Shown here in pieces: positions 1-7,515 of a stretch of 15,409 bases of DNA. The notes beneath the pieces were generated by a model that had not been told where the DNA came from, ran no database searches, and saw only the letters and a list, made by a program, of their open reading frames with translations. The position numbers and the translations under genes are program-made. Every line of letters begins with the position of its first letter. Position 1 is the first letter of the stretch. Source of the stretch: Desulfobulbaceae bacterium (lineage in GTDB: Bacteria; Desulfobacterota; Desulfobulbia; Desulfobulbales; Desulfobulbaceae); the NCBI GenBank assembly GCA_026990725.1, contig JALXCX010000327.1, forward strand, positions 1-15,409. Reading direction: 5' to 3'.

Positions 1-53
1 CAGTTCTGGTATTTTACTGTTTTTCCGTAATTTTTTTACCATTCAACTCTCTT

Positions 54-100
54 TATCCGGAGTAACTATTCAGGTATCAGCAAAACAGTTACTATCCGAA
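54..100. mobile_element. 31-bp transposon scar with 8-bp target duplication
   Basis: A 31-bp segment (62-92) begins GTAAC and ends GTTAC. It is flanked by near-identical 8-bp direct repeats, TATCCGGA (54-61) and TATCCGAA (93-100), matching at 7 of 8 positions. Its first 21 bases are identical to 6213-6233, the left end of the larger element upstream of recA. GTAA-starting ends and 8-bp duplications are known features of the IS66 family. I infer a deletion remnant or minimal non-autonomous relic of such an element. No transposase is present. Confidence 0.6.
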
Positions 101-138
101 AAACATTTTATTTGTTTCTTCTGATTGACGATTGGGCA

Positions 139-167
139 TTGACCAGAGCAGCGCAGGGTTTTACATT
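139..167 (+). promoter_or_regulatory. putative sigma-70 promoter of the CBM48/phzF genes
   Basis: A TTGACC -35 box (139-144) is separated by 17 bases from a TACATT -10 box (162-167). This would give a leader of about 110 bases before the start at 284. The assignment rests on consensus matching only. The leader contains a 7-bp inverted repeat (AACTAAA 183-189, TTTAGTT 223-229) that encloses a CCCT/AGGG pairing. Confidence 0.4.
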
Positions 168-283
168 ATACCATACAGGAAAAACTAAAGGACACCCTAA
201 AGCTCAAGGGGCAATGCCGGATTTTAGTTCTGCCAATCAATACTCCCATTTTATGGACAAGGCAACCTTCCAAGGAGAGACCT

Positions 284-580
284 ATGTTGAAAAAAAGTTA
301 CACTAAAACACGACAAAAATGCAGAGTGACTTTTAAATACCCAAATCCAGAACAGGCTGATTCCGCTGTGCTGGCCGCGGAATTCAACGACTGGTCCCTG
401 ACGGCCACTCCCATGAAACGGCTGAAAGACGGCAGCTTTTCCGTTTCTGTTTTCCTGCCGGCAAACCAATCGTTCCAGTTCCGTTATGTTCTTGATGGAA
501 ATATCTGGCTTAATGATCCGGAGGCGGACGGCTGTATAGCCAATGAATTTGGTGAAGATAACTCCGTGGTCACGGTCTGA
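284..580 (+). CDS. isoamylase early-set / CBM48 glycogen-binding domain protein
   Basis: This 98-residue protein consists almost entirely of one CBM48-like (isoamylase N-terminal/AMPK-beta type) beta-sandwich. Visible hallmarks are EFNDW near residue 33, a following P-MKR-L-KDGSF strand pair, FRYVLDG near residue 66, and NDPEAD with NEFGEDNSVV at the C terminus. In larger enzymes this domain binds alpha-glucan, but here no catalytic domain is attached. A partner enzyme or regulatory glycogen sensing is inferred only. No signal peptide is seen, so it is probably cytoplasmic. The start is supported by AAGGAG (272-277), 6 bases upstream of the ATG. The phzF-like gene follows immediately, suggesting co-transcription, but there is no obvious functional link between the two. 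Confidence 0.85.
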   Translation: MLKKSYTKTRQKCRVTFKYPNPEQADSAVLAAEFNDWSLTATPMKRLKDGSFSVSVFLPANQSFQFRYVLDGNIWLNDPEADGCIANEFGEDNSVVTV

Positions 581-584
581 GCCC

Positions 585-1370
585 GTGGAGATTCCCTACT
601 ATCACGTTGACGCCTTTACCAGTGCCCTTTTCCATGGTAATCCGGCAGGAGTCTGTCTGCTGCCTTCCTGGCTGGACGACGCTCTCCTGCTGGCTATTGC
701 CCATGAAAACCGTCTTTCCGAGACCGCTTTTCTGGTTGGTCGCGACAATGAATACGAACTGCGCTGGTTTACTCCCGCAACAGAGGTTGATCTCTGCGGT
801 CATGCAACACTTGCGGCCGGATTTGTCCTGTATAATATTGTCGGCTGCAGCGCTGAACCGCTCATCTTTCACAGTCAAAGCGGAAAACTCACCGTCAGCC
901 GTGATAACGACATGCTGTTTTTAGACTTTCCCAGCCGCAAGGCCAGGAAAATCCCCTGCCCCGAACTCCTGCTGAAAGCTTTAGGCCGGGAACCGGTTGC
1001 CGTCTATAAAGATCGGGACCTGATGGCCGTCTTTGAAACCCCGGAGCAGGTCCGCAGCCTGAGGCCCGATTATTCTCTGCTCGCAGGTCTTGACTGTCTG
1101 GGCTGTATTGTCACCGCTCCCGGTGAAAAAGAAGACTTTGTCTCCCGTTTTTTTGCCCCGTCTGTCGGTATAAACGAAGACCCGGTGACCGGGTCCGCAC
1201 ACTGCACATTGATCCCCTACTGGTCGCAACGGTTAAAAAAAACAACCCTGCACGCCTGTCAAATCTCACAGCGTGGCGGCGAACTACTCTGTATTGACCG
1301 GGGAAAGCGGGTAAAAATAGGTGGCCGGGCAACGCTCTATCTTGCCGGGTCCCTGCAGTTGCCCGGTTAA
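585..1370 (+). CDS. PhzF family isomerase/epimerase-like protein
   Basis: This 261-residue protein has the two-fold diaminopimelate-epimerase-like PhzF fold. From a GTG start at 585 it reads EIPYYHVDAFTS, the usual beginning of the family. The conserved LSETAF contains Glu46, equivalent to the catalytic Glu45 of PhzF. DLCGHATLA lies at about 69-77, and EDPVTGSAHC surrounds Asp199. PhzF itself isomerises trans-2,3-dihydro-3-hydroxyanthranilate, but most members outside phenazine clusters have unknown substrates. No phenazine genes are present, so the substrate is not assigned. An in-frame ATG at 543 would add 14 residues and overlap the upstream gene by 38 bases. I prefer 585 because it matches the family start, although no strong ribosome-binding site supports either. 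It converges on dgkA with a 12-base gap. Confidence 0.85.
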   Translation: MEIPYYHVDAFTSALFHGNPAGVCLLPSWLDDALLLAIAHENRLSETAFLVGRDNEYELRWFTPATEVDLCGHATLAAGFVLYNIVGCSAEPLIFHSQSGKLTVSRDNDMLFLDFPSRKARKIPCPELLLKALGREPVAVYKDRDLMAVFETPEQVRSLRPDYSLLAGLDCLGCIVTAPGEKEDFVSRFFAPSVGINEDPVTGSAHCTLIPYWSQRLKKTTLHACQISQRGGELLCIDRGKRVKIGGRATLYLAGSLQLPG

Positions 1371-1382
1371 TGCCATACCAGC

Positions 1383-1748
1383 TCACCAGAACAAAACAAG
1401 CAGCCAGACTAAAACGCCATGGACAAGGGACAGGGTAACTGCTGCTGACCCCATGTCTTTTGCCTGGCCGGACAACTCGTGAAACTCCGGGCCTACCCGG
1501 TCAACGACCGCTTCAACAGCCGAATTCAATATTTCAACAATCAGGACCAGAACAAGGCAGCCTGATAATAAGGCCTTTTCCACTCCCCCTTCCCCCAGGA
1601 ACAGCCCCAGAGGGACAAAAATCACGCACAGAAATAATTCCTGTTGAAAAGCCTGTTCGTGCATGACAGCCTTCAGGCCGAGCCGGGAACAACGTAATGC
1701 TCTGAACAGCCTGGCAATTCCCCTGCCATTGGGTTTATCGTTTTCCAT
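1383..1748 (-). CDS. dgkA: diacylglycerol kinase / undecaprenol kinase family membrane protein
   Basis: This 121-residue integral membrane protein belongs to the prokaryotic DgkA family. It has an amphipathic N-terminal region (ARLFRALRCSRLGLKAV) followed by three hydrophobic segments, at roughly 38-51, 58-73 and 102-121. The catalytic motif is EILNSAVEAVVDRVG, with Glu72, Asn75 and Glu79 corresponding to E. coli Glu69, Asn72 and Glu76. HELSGQAKDMGSAAV follows. The family uses ATP to phosphorylate diacylglycerol, or undecaprenol in many bacteria, on the inner face of the cytoplasmic membrane, recycling lipid. Length is normal for the family. No strong ribosome-binding site is visible. The gene stands alone on the minus strand, tail to tail with the phzF-like gene. 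Confidence 0.92.
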   Translation of the reverse strand: MENDKPNGRGIARLFRALRCSRLGLKAVMHEQAFQQELFLCVIFVPLGLFLGEGGVEKALLSGCLVLVLIVEILNSAVEAVVDRVGPEFHELSGQAKDMGSAAVTLSLVHGVLVWLLVLFW

Positions 1749-1837
1749 ACTTAAGATCGTTTATTGTTGTGATTATTGAAGTCTCGTGGTAATTTTTCAG
1801 TTTGAAAAAAAATTTCAGGATCGCCGCTGAAAATAAA

Positions 1838-1867
1838 TTGGCGAAAAAAGTTGCTAAAACCTATACT
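1838..1867 (+). promoter_or_regulatory. putative sigma-70 promoter of the HTH/two-CW gene
   Basis: TTGGCG (1838-1843) lies 18 bases before TATACT (1862-1867) in an A/T-rich stretch, about 50 bases upstream of the start at 1917. This is a consensus match without further support. Confidence 0.45.
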
Positions 1868-1916
1868 CTGTGGTACCTGTCCGTCTCAACTATAACTTCC
1901 ACATTAGCAGGATACC

Positions 1917-2288
1917 ATGACCCGCGAAGAATTTTCACTGGCACGTAAAAAACTTGGTAAGACCCAGAAGGCACTCTCTGAACTGTTAGGGGTCTCATTA
2001 AAGGCTGTGCAGAGTTATGAACAGGGCTGGCGCACCATCCCCCTTCATGTGGAACGACAGATTTACTTTCTCCTTGTCAACAAACGTATCCCCAAACAGG
2101 CCAAACGAAAAGACTGCTGGAACCTTAAAAAATGCGACAAAAAAAAGAATTGTCCCGCCTGGGAGTATCAGGCCGGTCATCTCTGCTGGTTTCTCAACGG
2201 TACCCAATGTGAGTGTACCCGAGACACAGGGCTGAAAGACAAAATGAAAATATGTCGATCCTGTGACATACTTTCATCGTTATTGTAG
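1917..2288 (+). CDS. HTH transcriptional regulator with C-terminal two-CW (cysteine-rich) domain
   Basis: This 123-residue protein has two parts. Residues 5-55 form an XRE/Cro-type helix-turn-helix with TQKALSELLGVSLKAVQSYE as the recognition core. Residues 66-117 are a cysteine-rich domain with eight Cys (67, 73, 79, 90, 98, 100, 113, 116), including two Cys-Trp pairs (67-68, 90-91) and a final CRSC. This spacing fits the 'two-CW' domain that I recall mostly from Desulfobacterota. Metal (zinc or Fe-S) or redox binding is plausible but not shown by the sequence. The start is supported by AGGA (1909-1912), 4 bases before the ATG. The gene is probably monocistronic. Its regulon is unknown, with dgkA and mnmA as flanking candidates. 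Confidence 0.85.
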   Translation: MTREEFSLARKKLGKTQKALSELLGVSLKAVQSYEQGWRTIPLHVERQIYFLLVNKRIPKQAKRKDCWNLKKCDKKKNCPAWEYQAGHLCWFLNGTQCECTRDTGLKDKMKICRSCDILSSLL

Positions 2289-2404
2289 GGCCCCCTGTAG
2301 ACAATCAACGCTCAAGGTCTCCACACTCATTTTTTGTTATGTTCTCTTCAGATTACCACATTTTTTCACGAAATTACAATAGACTCTGATCAACCTCTCT
2401 TTTT

Positions 2405-3457
2405 ATGACCCAACCCAGGTCTGCACAAACCATCGGGGTCGCAATGAGCGGCGGGGTGGATTCAACAGTCGCTGCAAGACTGCTTATTGAACGGGGATAC
2501 AGGGTGCATGGTTTTTTTATGCTCCTGCCACTCCCCGGACTGGACCGGCAGATCAAAAAAGTCAAACTTGTGGCAGACCACCTGCACATTCCCCTGCACT
2601 TCATTGATTTACAAGAAAAATTTACCGACTCAATTATCACATACTTCATTGATTCCTACAAAAGCGGCCTCACCCCCAACCCCTGTGTCGTCTGCAATGA
2701 ACTAATCAAATGCGGTCAGCTGCTTGACAAAATGGCCGCCCATGGGATGGACCGGATGGCCACTGGCCATTACGCGCAAGTATTGCATAATGCAGAACTG
2801 CACAGGGCCGATGATCCCAAAAAAGATCAGTCTTATTTTCTCTGCAGGCTGGACAGCAGACAGCTGGCACGGCTCATTCTGCCTCTGGGCAACTGGCAAA
2901 AACGTGACGTTTACGAACGGGCCGTTGAAATGGGTTTTACCCACTTCAACGGACAGGAAAGCCAGGATGTCTGTTTTCTCAGCGGAAAAAATCTCCCTGA
3001 CTTCCTGCAGGAGCAAAACGTGAAGAACTCTCCCGGAGAAATAACCACCCGGGACGGCGAGGTACTTGGCAGGCACAGAGGAATATGGCATTATACGGTC
3101 GGCCAGAGACGTGGACTTGGCCTGCCCGATGCAACCCCATGGTACGTAACTGGGCTGGACCCTGAGCACAACAGAGTTCTCATCGGCAAAAATGAAAGCC
3201 TGTTCAAAAGCAGACTCAGGGTCACTGATGTCCGTTGGCATATCCCGAAACCGCCAGTATGGGAAGGCGATGTTCAGCTGAGATCACGACATAGGGCTGC
3301 TCCGGCACGCATTGTCCCCACAGAAAACAGCGGCTGTCTTATCGATTTTTCAGAACCGCAGCGGGCGGCCAGCCCCGGACAGTTTGCTGTTTTTTATGAA
3401 AAAAACCGTGTCGTTGGTTCAGCAATCATACAAAGAGACTATCGGCTTACCCCCTGA
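2405..3457 (+). CDS. mnmA: tRNA-specific 2-thiouridylase MnmA
   Basis: This 350-residue cytoplasmic enzyme adds the 2-thio group to wobble U34 of tRNA-Lys, -Glu and -Gln, using ATP and a sulfur relay. The PP-loop SGGVDS is at 15-20. The catalytic cysteine pair is Cys97 in NPCVVCN (equivalent to E. coli Cys102) and Cys190 in ESQDVCFLS (equivalent to Cys199). An extra Cys94 is present. HYTVGQRRGLGL and the C-terminal beta-barrel follow in the expected order. No clear Shine-Dalgarno precedes the ATG, but the family N terminus begins just there. mtaB starts 7 bases after the stop, so two tRNA sulfur-modification genes are coupled. Confidence 0.96.
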   Translation: MTQPRSAQTIGVAMSGGVDSTVAARLLIERGYRVHGFFMLLPLPGLDRQIKKVKLVADHLHIPLHFIDLQEKFTDSIITYFIDSYKSGLTPNPCVVCNELIKCGQLLDKMAAHGMDRMATGHYAQVLHNAELHRADDPKKDQSYFLCRLDSRQLARLILPLGNWQKRDVYERAVEMGFTHFNGQESQDVCFLSGKNLPDFLQEQNVKNSPGEITTRDGEVLGRHRGIWHYTVGQRRGLGLPDATPWYVTGLDPEHNRVLIGKNESLFKSRLRVTDVRWHIPKPPVWEGDVQLRSRHRAAPARIVPTENSGCLIDFSEPQRAASPGQFAVFYEKNRVVGSAIIQRDYRLTP

Positions 3458-3464
3458 ACTACTT

Positions 3465-4787
3465 ATGACAAAAGTCGCCGTAACCACCCTTGGCTGTAAA
3501 GTAAATCAATTTGAATCAGCCTCTTTTATTACCGGCTTTTCTGAGCAGGGCTGTGAGATTGTCCCTGTGACAGAATCAGCAGATATCTTTGTCATCAATA
3601 CCTGCGCCGTGACGGGCAGAGCCGGGCAGCAGTCACGTCAGCTGATCCGAAAAATCATACGGAATAATCCCGAAGCCCGCCTGGTGGTAACAGGCTGCTA
3701 CGCCCAGATGGCCGCAGAAGAACTGCTTGATATCGTTTCTGATAATCCCCTCTCCATTGTCGGGAATGGCAATAAGCACCTTCTGGTTGAGACCGCTCTT
3801 GCCAAAAAACAGCCGGACATGGTCATGCTCACCGGGAAGATCAGTGCCAAAAAAGAAATATGCCCTCTTCCCGTGCGTACATTCAGCGGTCGGACACGGG
3901 CCTACATACGTATCCAGGATGGCTGCAATAACTTCTGTACCTATTGTATTGTTCCCTACACTCGGGGGCGAAGCCGCAGCCTCCCGCTTAGCCAGCTACT
4001 TGAGCAGGTACGCGTTTTCAGCGAAGAAGGCTATCGCGAACTTGTGATCACGGGGATCAATGTCGGCAAGTACGGCCTTGATCTTGAAGAGGGGGAGGAT
4101 ATCTACTCACTGCTTGACAGGCTATGCAGGGACTTTCCCGCCTTGCGGCTGCGGCTCAGTTCTGTTGAACCCACGGAAGTGAACGATCAGCTTCTTGGTC
4201 TGATGACAGACCATGATAATTTCATGCCGCACCTGCATATTCCGCTGCAAAGTGGCGATGACGGAGTTCTGGCACGGATGAATCGCCGTTACACCACCGA
4301 GACGTTTGCCAGAGCCCTGCAAAGAATCAACTCTGCCCTTCCCCACTGCGCCATTGGCTGTGATATTCTGGGCGGCTTTCCAGGGGAGGATGACATGGCC
4401 GCAGAAAACACCTTGCATCTTTTGCAGGGTCTGCCCATAACCTACCTGCATGTCTTTCCCTACTCAAAACGCCCCGGCACTCTGGCTGACCGGTACAAAA
4501 ATCAGGTCCCCGGCCCGGTAAAAGATGAAAGAGTTGCCAGGCTGCGCAAACTGAGCCTGCAAAAAAAACAACAGTTTTATGAGCGTCACCAGGAGACAGA
4601 TCACACGCTGCTTGTAGAGCAGCGGAACCAGAAGTCCGGGCTTTTGCAGGGTTTTACGGAAAACTATATTCCTGTTCAGTGTGCAGGCCCAACAGAGCTG
4701 ATTCACACTCTTGTCCGGGTACGCATTGTCAATATTACCGGAACAACGGTACAGGGAGAACTTGCCGACCCTCCCCGGAGAGCGTGA
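3465..4787 (+). CDS. mtaB: tRNA (t6A37) methylthiotransferase MtaB
   Basis: This 440-residue radical SAM methylthiotransferase converts t6A37 to ms2t6A37 in ANN-decoding tRNAs. The N-terminal UPF0004 domain supplies one cluster through Cys11 (TLGCKVNQFES, the MtaB signature), Cys47 (NTCAVTG) and Cys78 (TGCYAQ). The radical SAM motif C-x3-C-x2-C is Cys154, Cys158 and Cys161. A TRAM-like tRNA-binding domain occupies about 375-435. The reading frame is open upstream to 3312, but the ATG at 3465 gives the family N terminus and avoids a long overlap with mnmA. The 7-base spacing from mnmA implies translational coupling. Confidence 0.95.
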   Translation: MTKVAVTTLGCKVNQFESASFITGFSEQGCEIVPVTESADIFVINTCAVTGRAGQQSRQLIRKIIRNNPEARLVVTGCYAQMAAEELLDIVSDNPLSIVGNGNKHLLVETALAKKQPDMVMLTGKISAKKEICPLPVRTFSGRTRAYIRIQDGCNNFCTYCIVPYTRGRSRSLPLSQLLEQVRVFSEEGYRELVITGINVGKYGLDLEEGEDIYSLLDRLCRDFPALRLRLSSVEPTEVNDQLLGLMTDHDNFMPHLHIPLQSGDDGVLARMNRRYTTETFARALQRINSALPHCAIGCDILGGFPGEDDMAAENTLHLLQGLPITYLHVFPYSKRPGTLADRYKNQVPGPVKDERVARLRKLSLQKKQQFYERHQETDHTLLVEQRNQKSGLLQGFTENYIPVQCAGPTELIHTLVRVRIVNITGTTVQGELADPPRRA

Positions 4788-4816
4788 GGTTTAAAACAGT
4801 CTTTTCCTCCCTATCC

Positions 4817-4856
4817 CTCTTGAGATTCATTCCGGAAAAAGGTAGAGTCTCAAGAG
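4817..4856. repeat. 9-bp perfect inverted repeat between mtaB and cinA
   Basis: CTCTTGAGA (4817-4825) and TCTCAAGAG (4848-4856) are exact reverse complements separated by 22 bases. No T-run follows, so this is not a typical intrinsic terminator. It may be an operator or an mRNA processing structure. Its function is unknown. Confidence 0.5.
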
Positions 4857-4918
4857 CCGTATACCACACCATCCATTTTCTGCCGTTGAAATAACCAACA
4901 CCACCTGGACTTTATACA

Positions 4919-6187
4919 ATGATCGGTGAAATAATAGCCATAGGTGATGAGCTGACCTCAGGCCGAATAGCCAACACAACCAGTGCTTTTGCAGCCAGAC
5001 GTTTATTTCTTGCAGGCCACGAAATTTACGCCATGCATACCATAGGTGACACACCCGGACTGATTGGAGAGGCGTTGAAACGGGCCATAAAAAGAGTGGA
5101 CTTTGTTATTGTCACCGGCGGCCTTGGCAGCACCACAGATGATTTAACCACCGAAGCTGTTTCCAGGGCTCTTGATCGGCCAGCCATCTTAAACAAAACT
5201 CTACTTGAAAAAATCCGGTCTCATCTTCAGGGAACCGGCTCAGACCGGACCGGCCTGGAAAAACTTGCCTGGCTGCCCGAAGGTGCCGAGGTTCTTACTG
5301 TTGATGAACGCATGGCAGGCTATATGCTGGTGCATAATGCCACCCCGATCTTCTTTCTGCCGGGTATTCCCTCCCAGGCCACAAAACTGCTTGTTGATTA
5401 TGTTCTGCCAATAATTTCCAGCTGGCTCGAAAACAGCGGTCATCATGTGCGCATGCGGCTCTACAAGACGGTCGGTTTACCCGAGTATGAGATTAATAAA
5501 CGGCTTGACAGCCTCGAACAGCACGAGCTTGTCAGGCTGGGGTATTATCCGGTTGACAGCGAAGTCCACATCAGCCTGACCGTATCAGGCCCTGACGATA
5601 AGCGTGCTGATGTACTGTTTGCGTCTACAGATAAGAGCATCCGCAAGGCTTTAGGAAATTATATTTATGGCACGGATCAGGCTACACTCCCTTCAGTGGT
5701 AGGACAATTACTGAAAAAAGAAAATCTGAACCTCTGCGTTGCCGAATCCTGTACCGGGGGGCTGATAAGTTCTCTTATTACCCGGGAACCCGGCTGCTCG
5801 GGCTGGTTTGCCGGCGGGGTTACCGCCTATTCCAACCAGCTCAAAGAAATCCTGGTCAATGTCGAGCATAAACTCCTCAGCAGGCATGGTGCAGTCAGCG
5901 GGCCTGTGGCCAGGGCCATGGCCCAAAGACTTGCTGAACGGGTGAACAGCAGGGTCGCCATATCTGTTACCGGTATTGCCGGACCAGGCGGCGGGACCGA
6001 TGAAAAACCCGTTGGTACCGTCTACATCGGATTGTACATAAACGGAGAGGTCAAAGATACCAGGTATTTATTCTCTGGCAGCCGAAAAGAAATACAGGCG
6101 ATCACTGCCCAGACCGCCCTTGACAGCGTGCGCCTGGCTCTTCTGAAAAAAAAATTAAAAATACCGGGTCTATCACTCCATGAGTGA
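4919..6187 (+). CDS. cinA: CinA family protein (nicotinamide-nucleotide amidase)
   Basis: This 422-residue two-domain protein has an N-terminal MoaB/MogA-like domain (about 1-170) with IGDELTSGRIANT and VTGGLGSTTDD, which in CinA acts as an ADP-ribose/COG1058-type pyrophosphatase. The C-terminal PncC domain (about 260-415) has VAESCTGGLISS around Ser277 and VTGIAGPGGGTDEKPVGTV, and deamidates nicotinamide mononucleotide in pyridine-nucleotide salvage. Full length is typical. No clear Shine-Dalgarno is present, but the ATG gives the canonical N terminus. It lies upstream of recA, as in many bacteria, though here a palindromic insertion separates the two. Confidence 0.93.
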   Translation: MIGEIIAIGDELTSGRIANTTSAFAARRLFLAGHEIYAMHTIGDTPGLIGEALKRAIKRVDFVIVTGGLGSTTDDLTTEAVSRALDRPAILNKTLLEKIRSHLQGTGSDRTGLEKLAWLPEGAEVLTVDERMAGYMLVHNATPIFFLPGIPSQATKLLVDYVLPIISSWLENSGHHVRMRLYKTVGLPEYEINKRLDSLEQHELVRLGYYPVDSEVHISLTVSGPDDKRADVLFASTDKSIRKALGNYIYGTDQATLPSVVGQLLKKENLNLCVAESCTGGLISSLITREPGCSGWFAGGVTAYSNQLKEILVNVEHKLLSRHGAVSGPVARAMAQRLAERVNSRVAISVTGIAGPGGGTDEKPVGTVYIGLYINGEVKDTRYLFSGSRKEIQAITAQTALDSVRLALLKKKLKIPGLSLHE

Positions 6188-6204
6188 GCCCGTATGGTAT
6201 AAGA

Positions 6205-6373
6205 CAAACAATGTAACTATTCAGGTATCAGCACAATGCTGGCATAACCTGTGGCCTGTAACTGTTCAGATGTGCTCCATGGTGCGGTAAGCAGGCCAAC
6301 GAACTATAGCCCGTCTATGTGAGGAGGCCTGATCGCCGCACCATGGGGTGCAGCTGAATAGTTACAAAACAAT
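6205..6373. mobile_element. 153-bp non-autonomous palindromic element with 8-bp target duplication
   Basis: The element spans 6213-6365, starts GTAACTATTCAGG and ends CTGAATAGTTAC. It is bounded by CAAACAAT (6205-6212) and AAAACAAT (6366-6373), matching at 7 of 8 bases, a probable target-site duplication. The left 21 bases are identical to the scar at 62-82. It carries no transposase. GTAA ends with 8-bp duplications point to an IS66-family-mobilised MITE, which is an inference. It lies 45 bases upstream of the recA start, so it may have displaced or altered recA promoter control. Confidence 0.65.
6257..6366. repeat. internal imperfect palindrome of the insertion
   Basis: The arm 6257-6297 and the reverse complement of about 6325-6366 align over about 41 positions with only scattered mismatches. 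They share TGTAACT, TTCAG, CCATGGTGCGG and AGGCC. Transcribed RNA would form one long hairpin with a loop of roughly 27 bases (about 6298-6324). The inner arm repeats the GTAAC end, so the element looks nested or has a duplicated left end. Confidence 0.7.
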
Positions 6374-6417
6374 CAACTTTATTCATTTGCCCTTTACTCA
6401 GACCAGGGAGAACACCA

Positions 6418-7491
6418 ATGGCTGTATCACCGGAAAAACAAGCTGAAGGACGCCTCAAAAGTGTAGATAATGCCATCACACAAATCCACCGCCAATTCGG
6501 AAAAGGCTCCATCATGCGGCTTGGCGCAGATGAACGGCAAAACATTCCGGTTATTTCCACCGGTACACTGGGAATAGATATAGTTCTTGGCGTTGGTGGC
6601 CTGCCACGCGGAAGGGTCACCGAGATTTACGGCCCGGAATCATCGGGAAAAACAACCCTTGCCCTGCACGTTATTGCTGAAGCCCAGCGCCTGGGAGGAA
6701 ATGCCGCCTTTATTGACGCCGAACATGCCCTTGATACCGCCTACGCCGAGCGCCTGGGAGTGGATGTGGAAAATCTGTTGGTTTCCCAGCCGGATTTTGG
6801 CGAACAGGCTCTTGAAATCACGGAAATTCTCATGCGAAGCGGGGGCCTTGATGTCATAGTTATTGACTCGGTGGCAGCCCTCGTACCCCGGGCAGAAATT
6901 GACGGTAACGTGGGGGATCATCATGTTGGCCTGCAGGCCCGGCTCATGTCCCACGCCATGCGGAAATTCACAGGTGTCCTGCAACGGACAAACACTGTGC
7001 TTATTTTTATCAACCAGATCAGGATGAAAATCGGTGTAATGTTTGGCAACCCCGAGACGACGACCGGCGGTAACGCCTTGAAATTCTACAGTTCCATCCG
7101 GCTTGATATTCGCCGCATGACCCAGATCAAAGATGGTCAGGAGGTAATCGGCAACCGAACAAAGGTTAAGGTCGTCAAAAACAAGGTGGCGCCGCCCTTT
7201 AAAATTGCAGAATTTGATATTATTTACGGTGAGGGTATCTCAAAAATCGGGGACCTGCTTGATCTTGGCGTTGAACAGGATATTGTTGATAAAAGCGGCG
7301 CCTGGTACTCTTACCAGGATGAACGCATCGGCCAGGGACGTGAAAACGCCAAGACTTTTCTTAAAGAGCATCCTGAAATGCTGGCAGAAATAGACCGTAA
7401 AGTCAGAATGGGCTTTGGCATGCCCGTGGATGATGCCCCGGAACTTGCTCAAACCGCTCAGGACGCTCAGGAGAAAAAACCTGAAAAATAA
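6418..7491 (+). CDS. recA: recombinase RecA
   Basis: This 357-residue DNA strand-exchange ATPase is central to homologous recombination and SOS co-protease activity. Walker A is GPESSGKTT and Walker B is VIVIDSVAALVP. The L2 region includes FINQIRMKIGVMFGNP and TTTGGNALKFY. The C-terminal domain and an acidic tail close the protein. AGGGAG (6405-6410) lies 7 bases before the ATG. Two unusual positions are Phe127 in QPDFGEQ, where Thr is usual, and His168 in loop L1 (GDHHVG), where Ser or Ala is usual. No LexA box could be recognised in the 45 bases between the insertion and the gene. folA follows after 24 bases. Confidence 0.98.
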   Translation: MAVSPEKQAEGRLKSVDNAITQIHRQFGKGSIMRLGADERQNIPVISTGTLGIDIVLGVGGLPRGRVTEIYGPESSGKTTLALHVIAEAQRLGGNAAFIDAEHALDTAYAERLGVDVENLLVSQPDFGEQALEITEILMRSGGLDVIVIDSVAALVPRAEIDGNVGDHHVGLQARLMSHAMRKFTGVLQRTNTVLIFINQIRMKIGVMFGNPETTTGGNALKFYSSIRLDIRRMTQIKDGQEVIGNRTKVKVVKNKVAPPFKIAEFDIIYGEGISKIGDLLDLGVEQDIVDKSGAWYSYQDERIGQGRENAKTFLKEHPEMLAEIDRKVRMGFGMPVDDAPELAQTAQDAQEKKPEK

Positions 7492-7515
7492 GGCTGACCG
7501 GCGCAGGGAGCATTG

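Noticed and set aside
112..306. A 64-codon frame at the start of the window
   Set aside because: It begins with TTG without a ribosome-binding site, overlaps the real gene at 284, and covers its probable promoter and leader.
3312..3464. Upstream extension of mtaB
   Set aside because: It would overlap mnmA by 146 bases and precede the canonical MtaB N terminus with unrelated residues.
4886..4918. TTGAAA...TATACA as a cinA promoter
   Set aside because: The spacer is 21 bases, and the transcript would start inside or after the cinA start codon.
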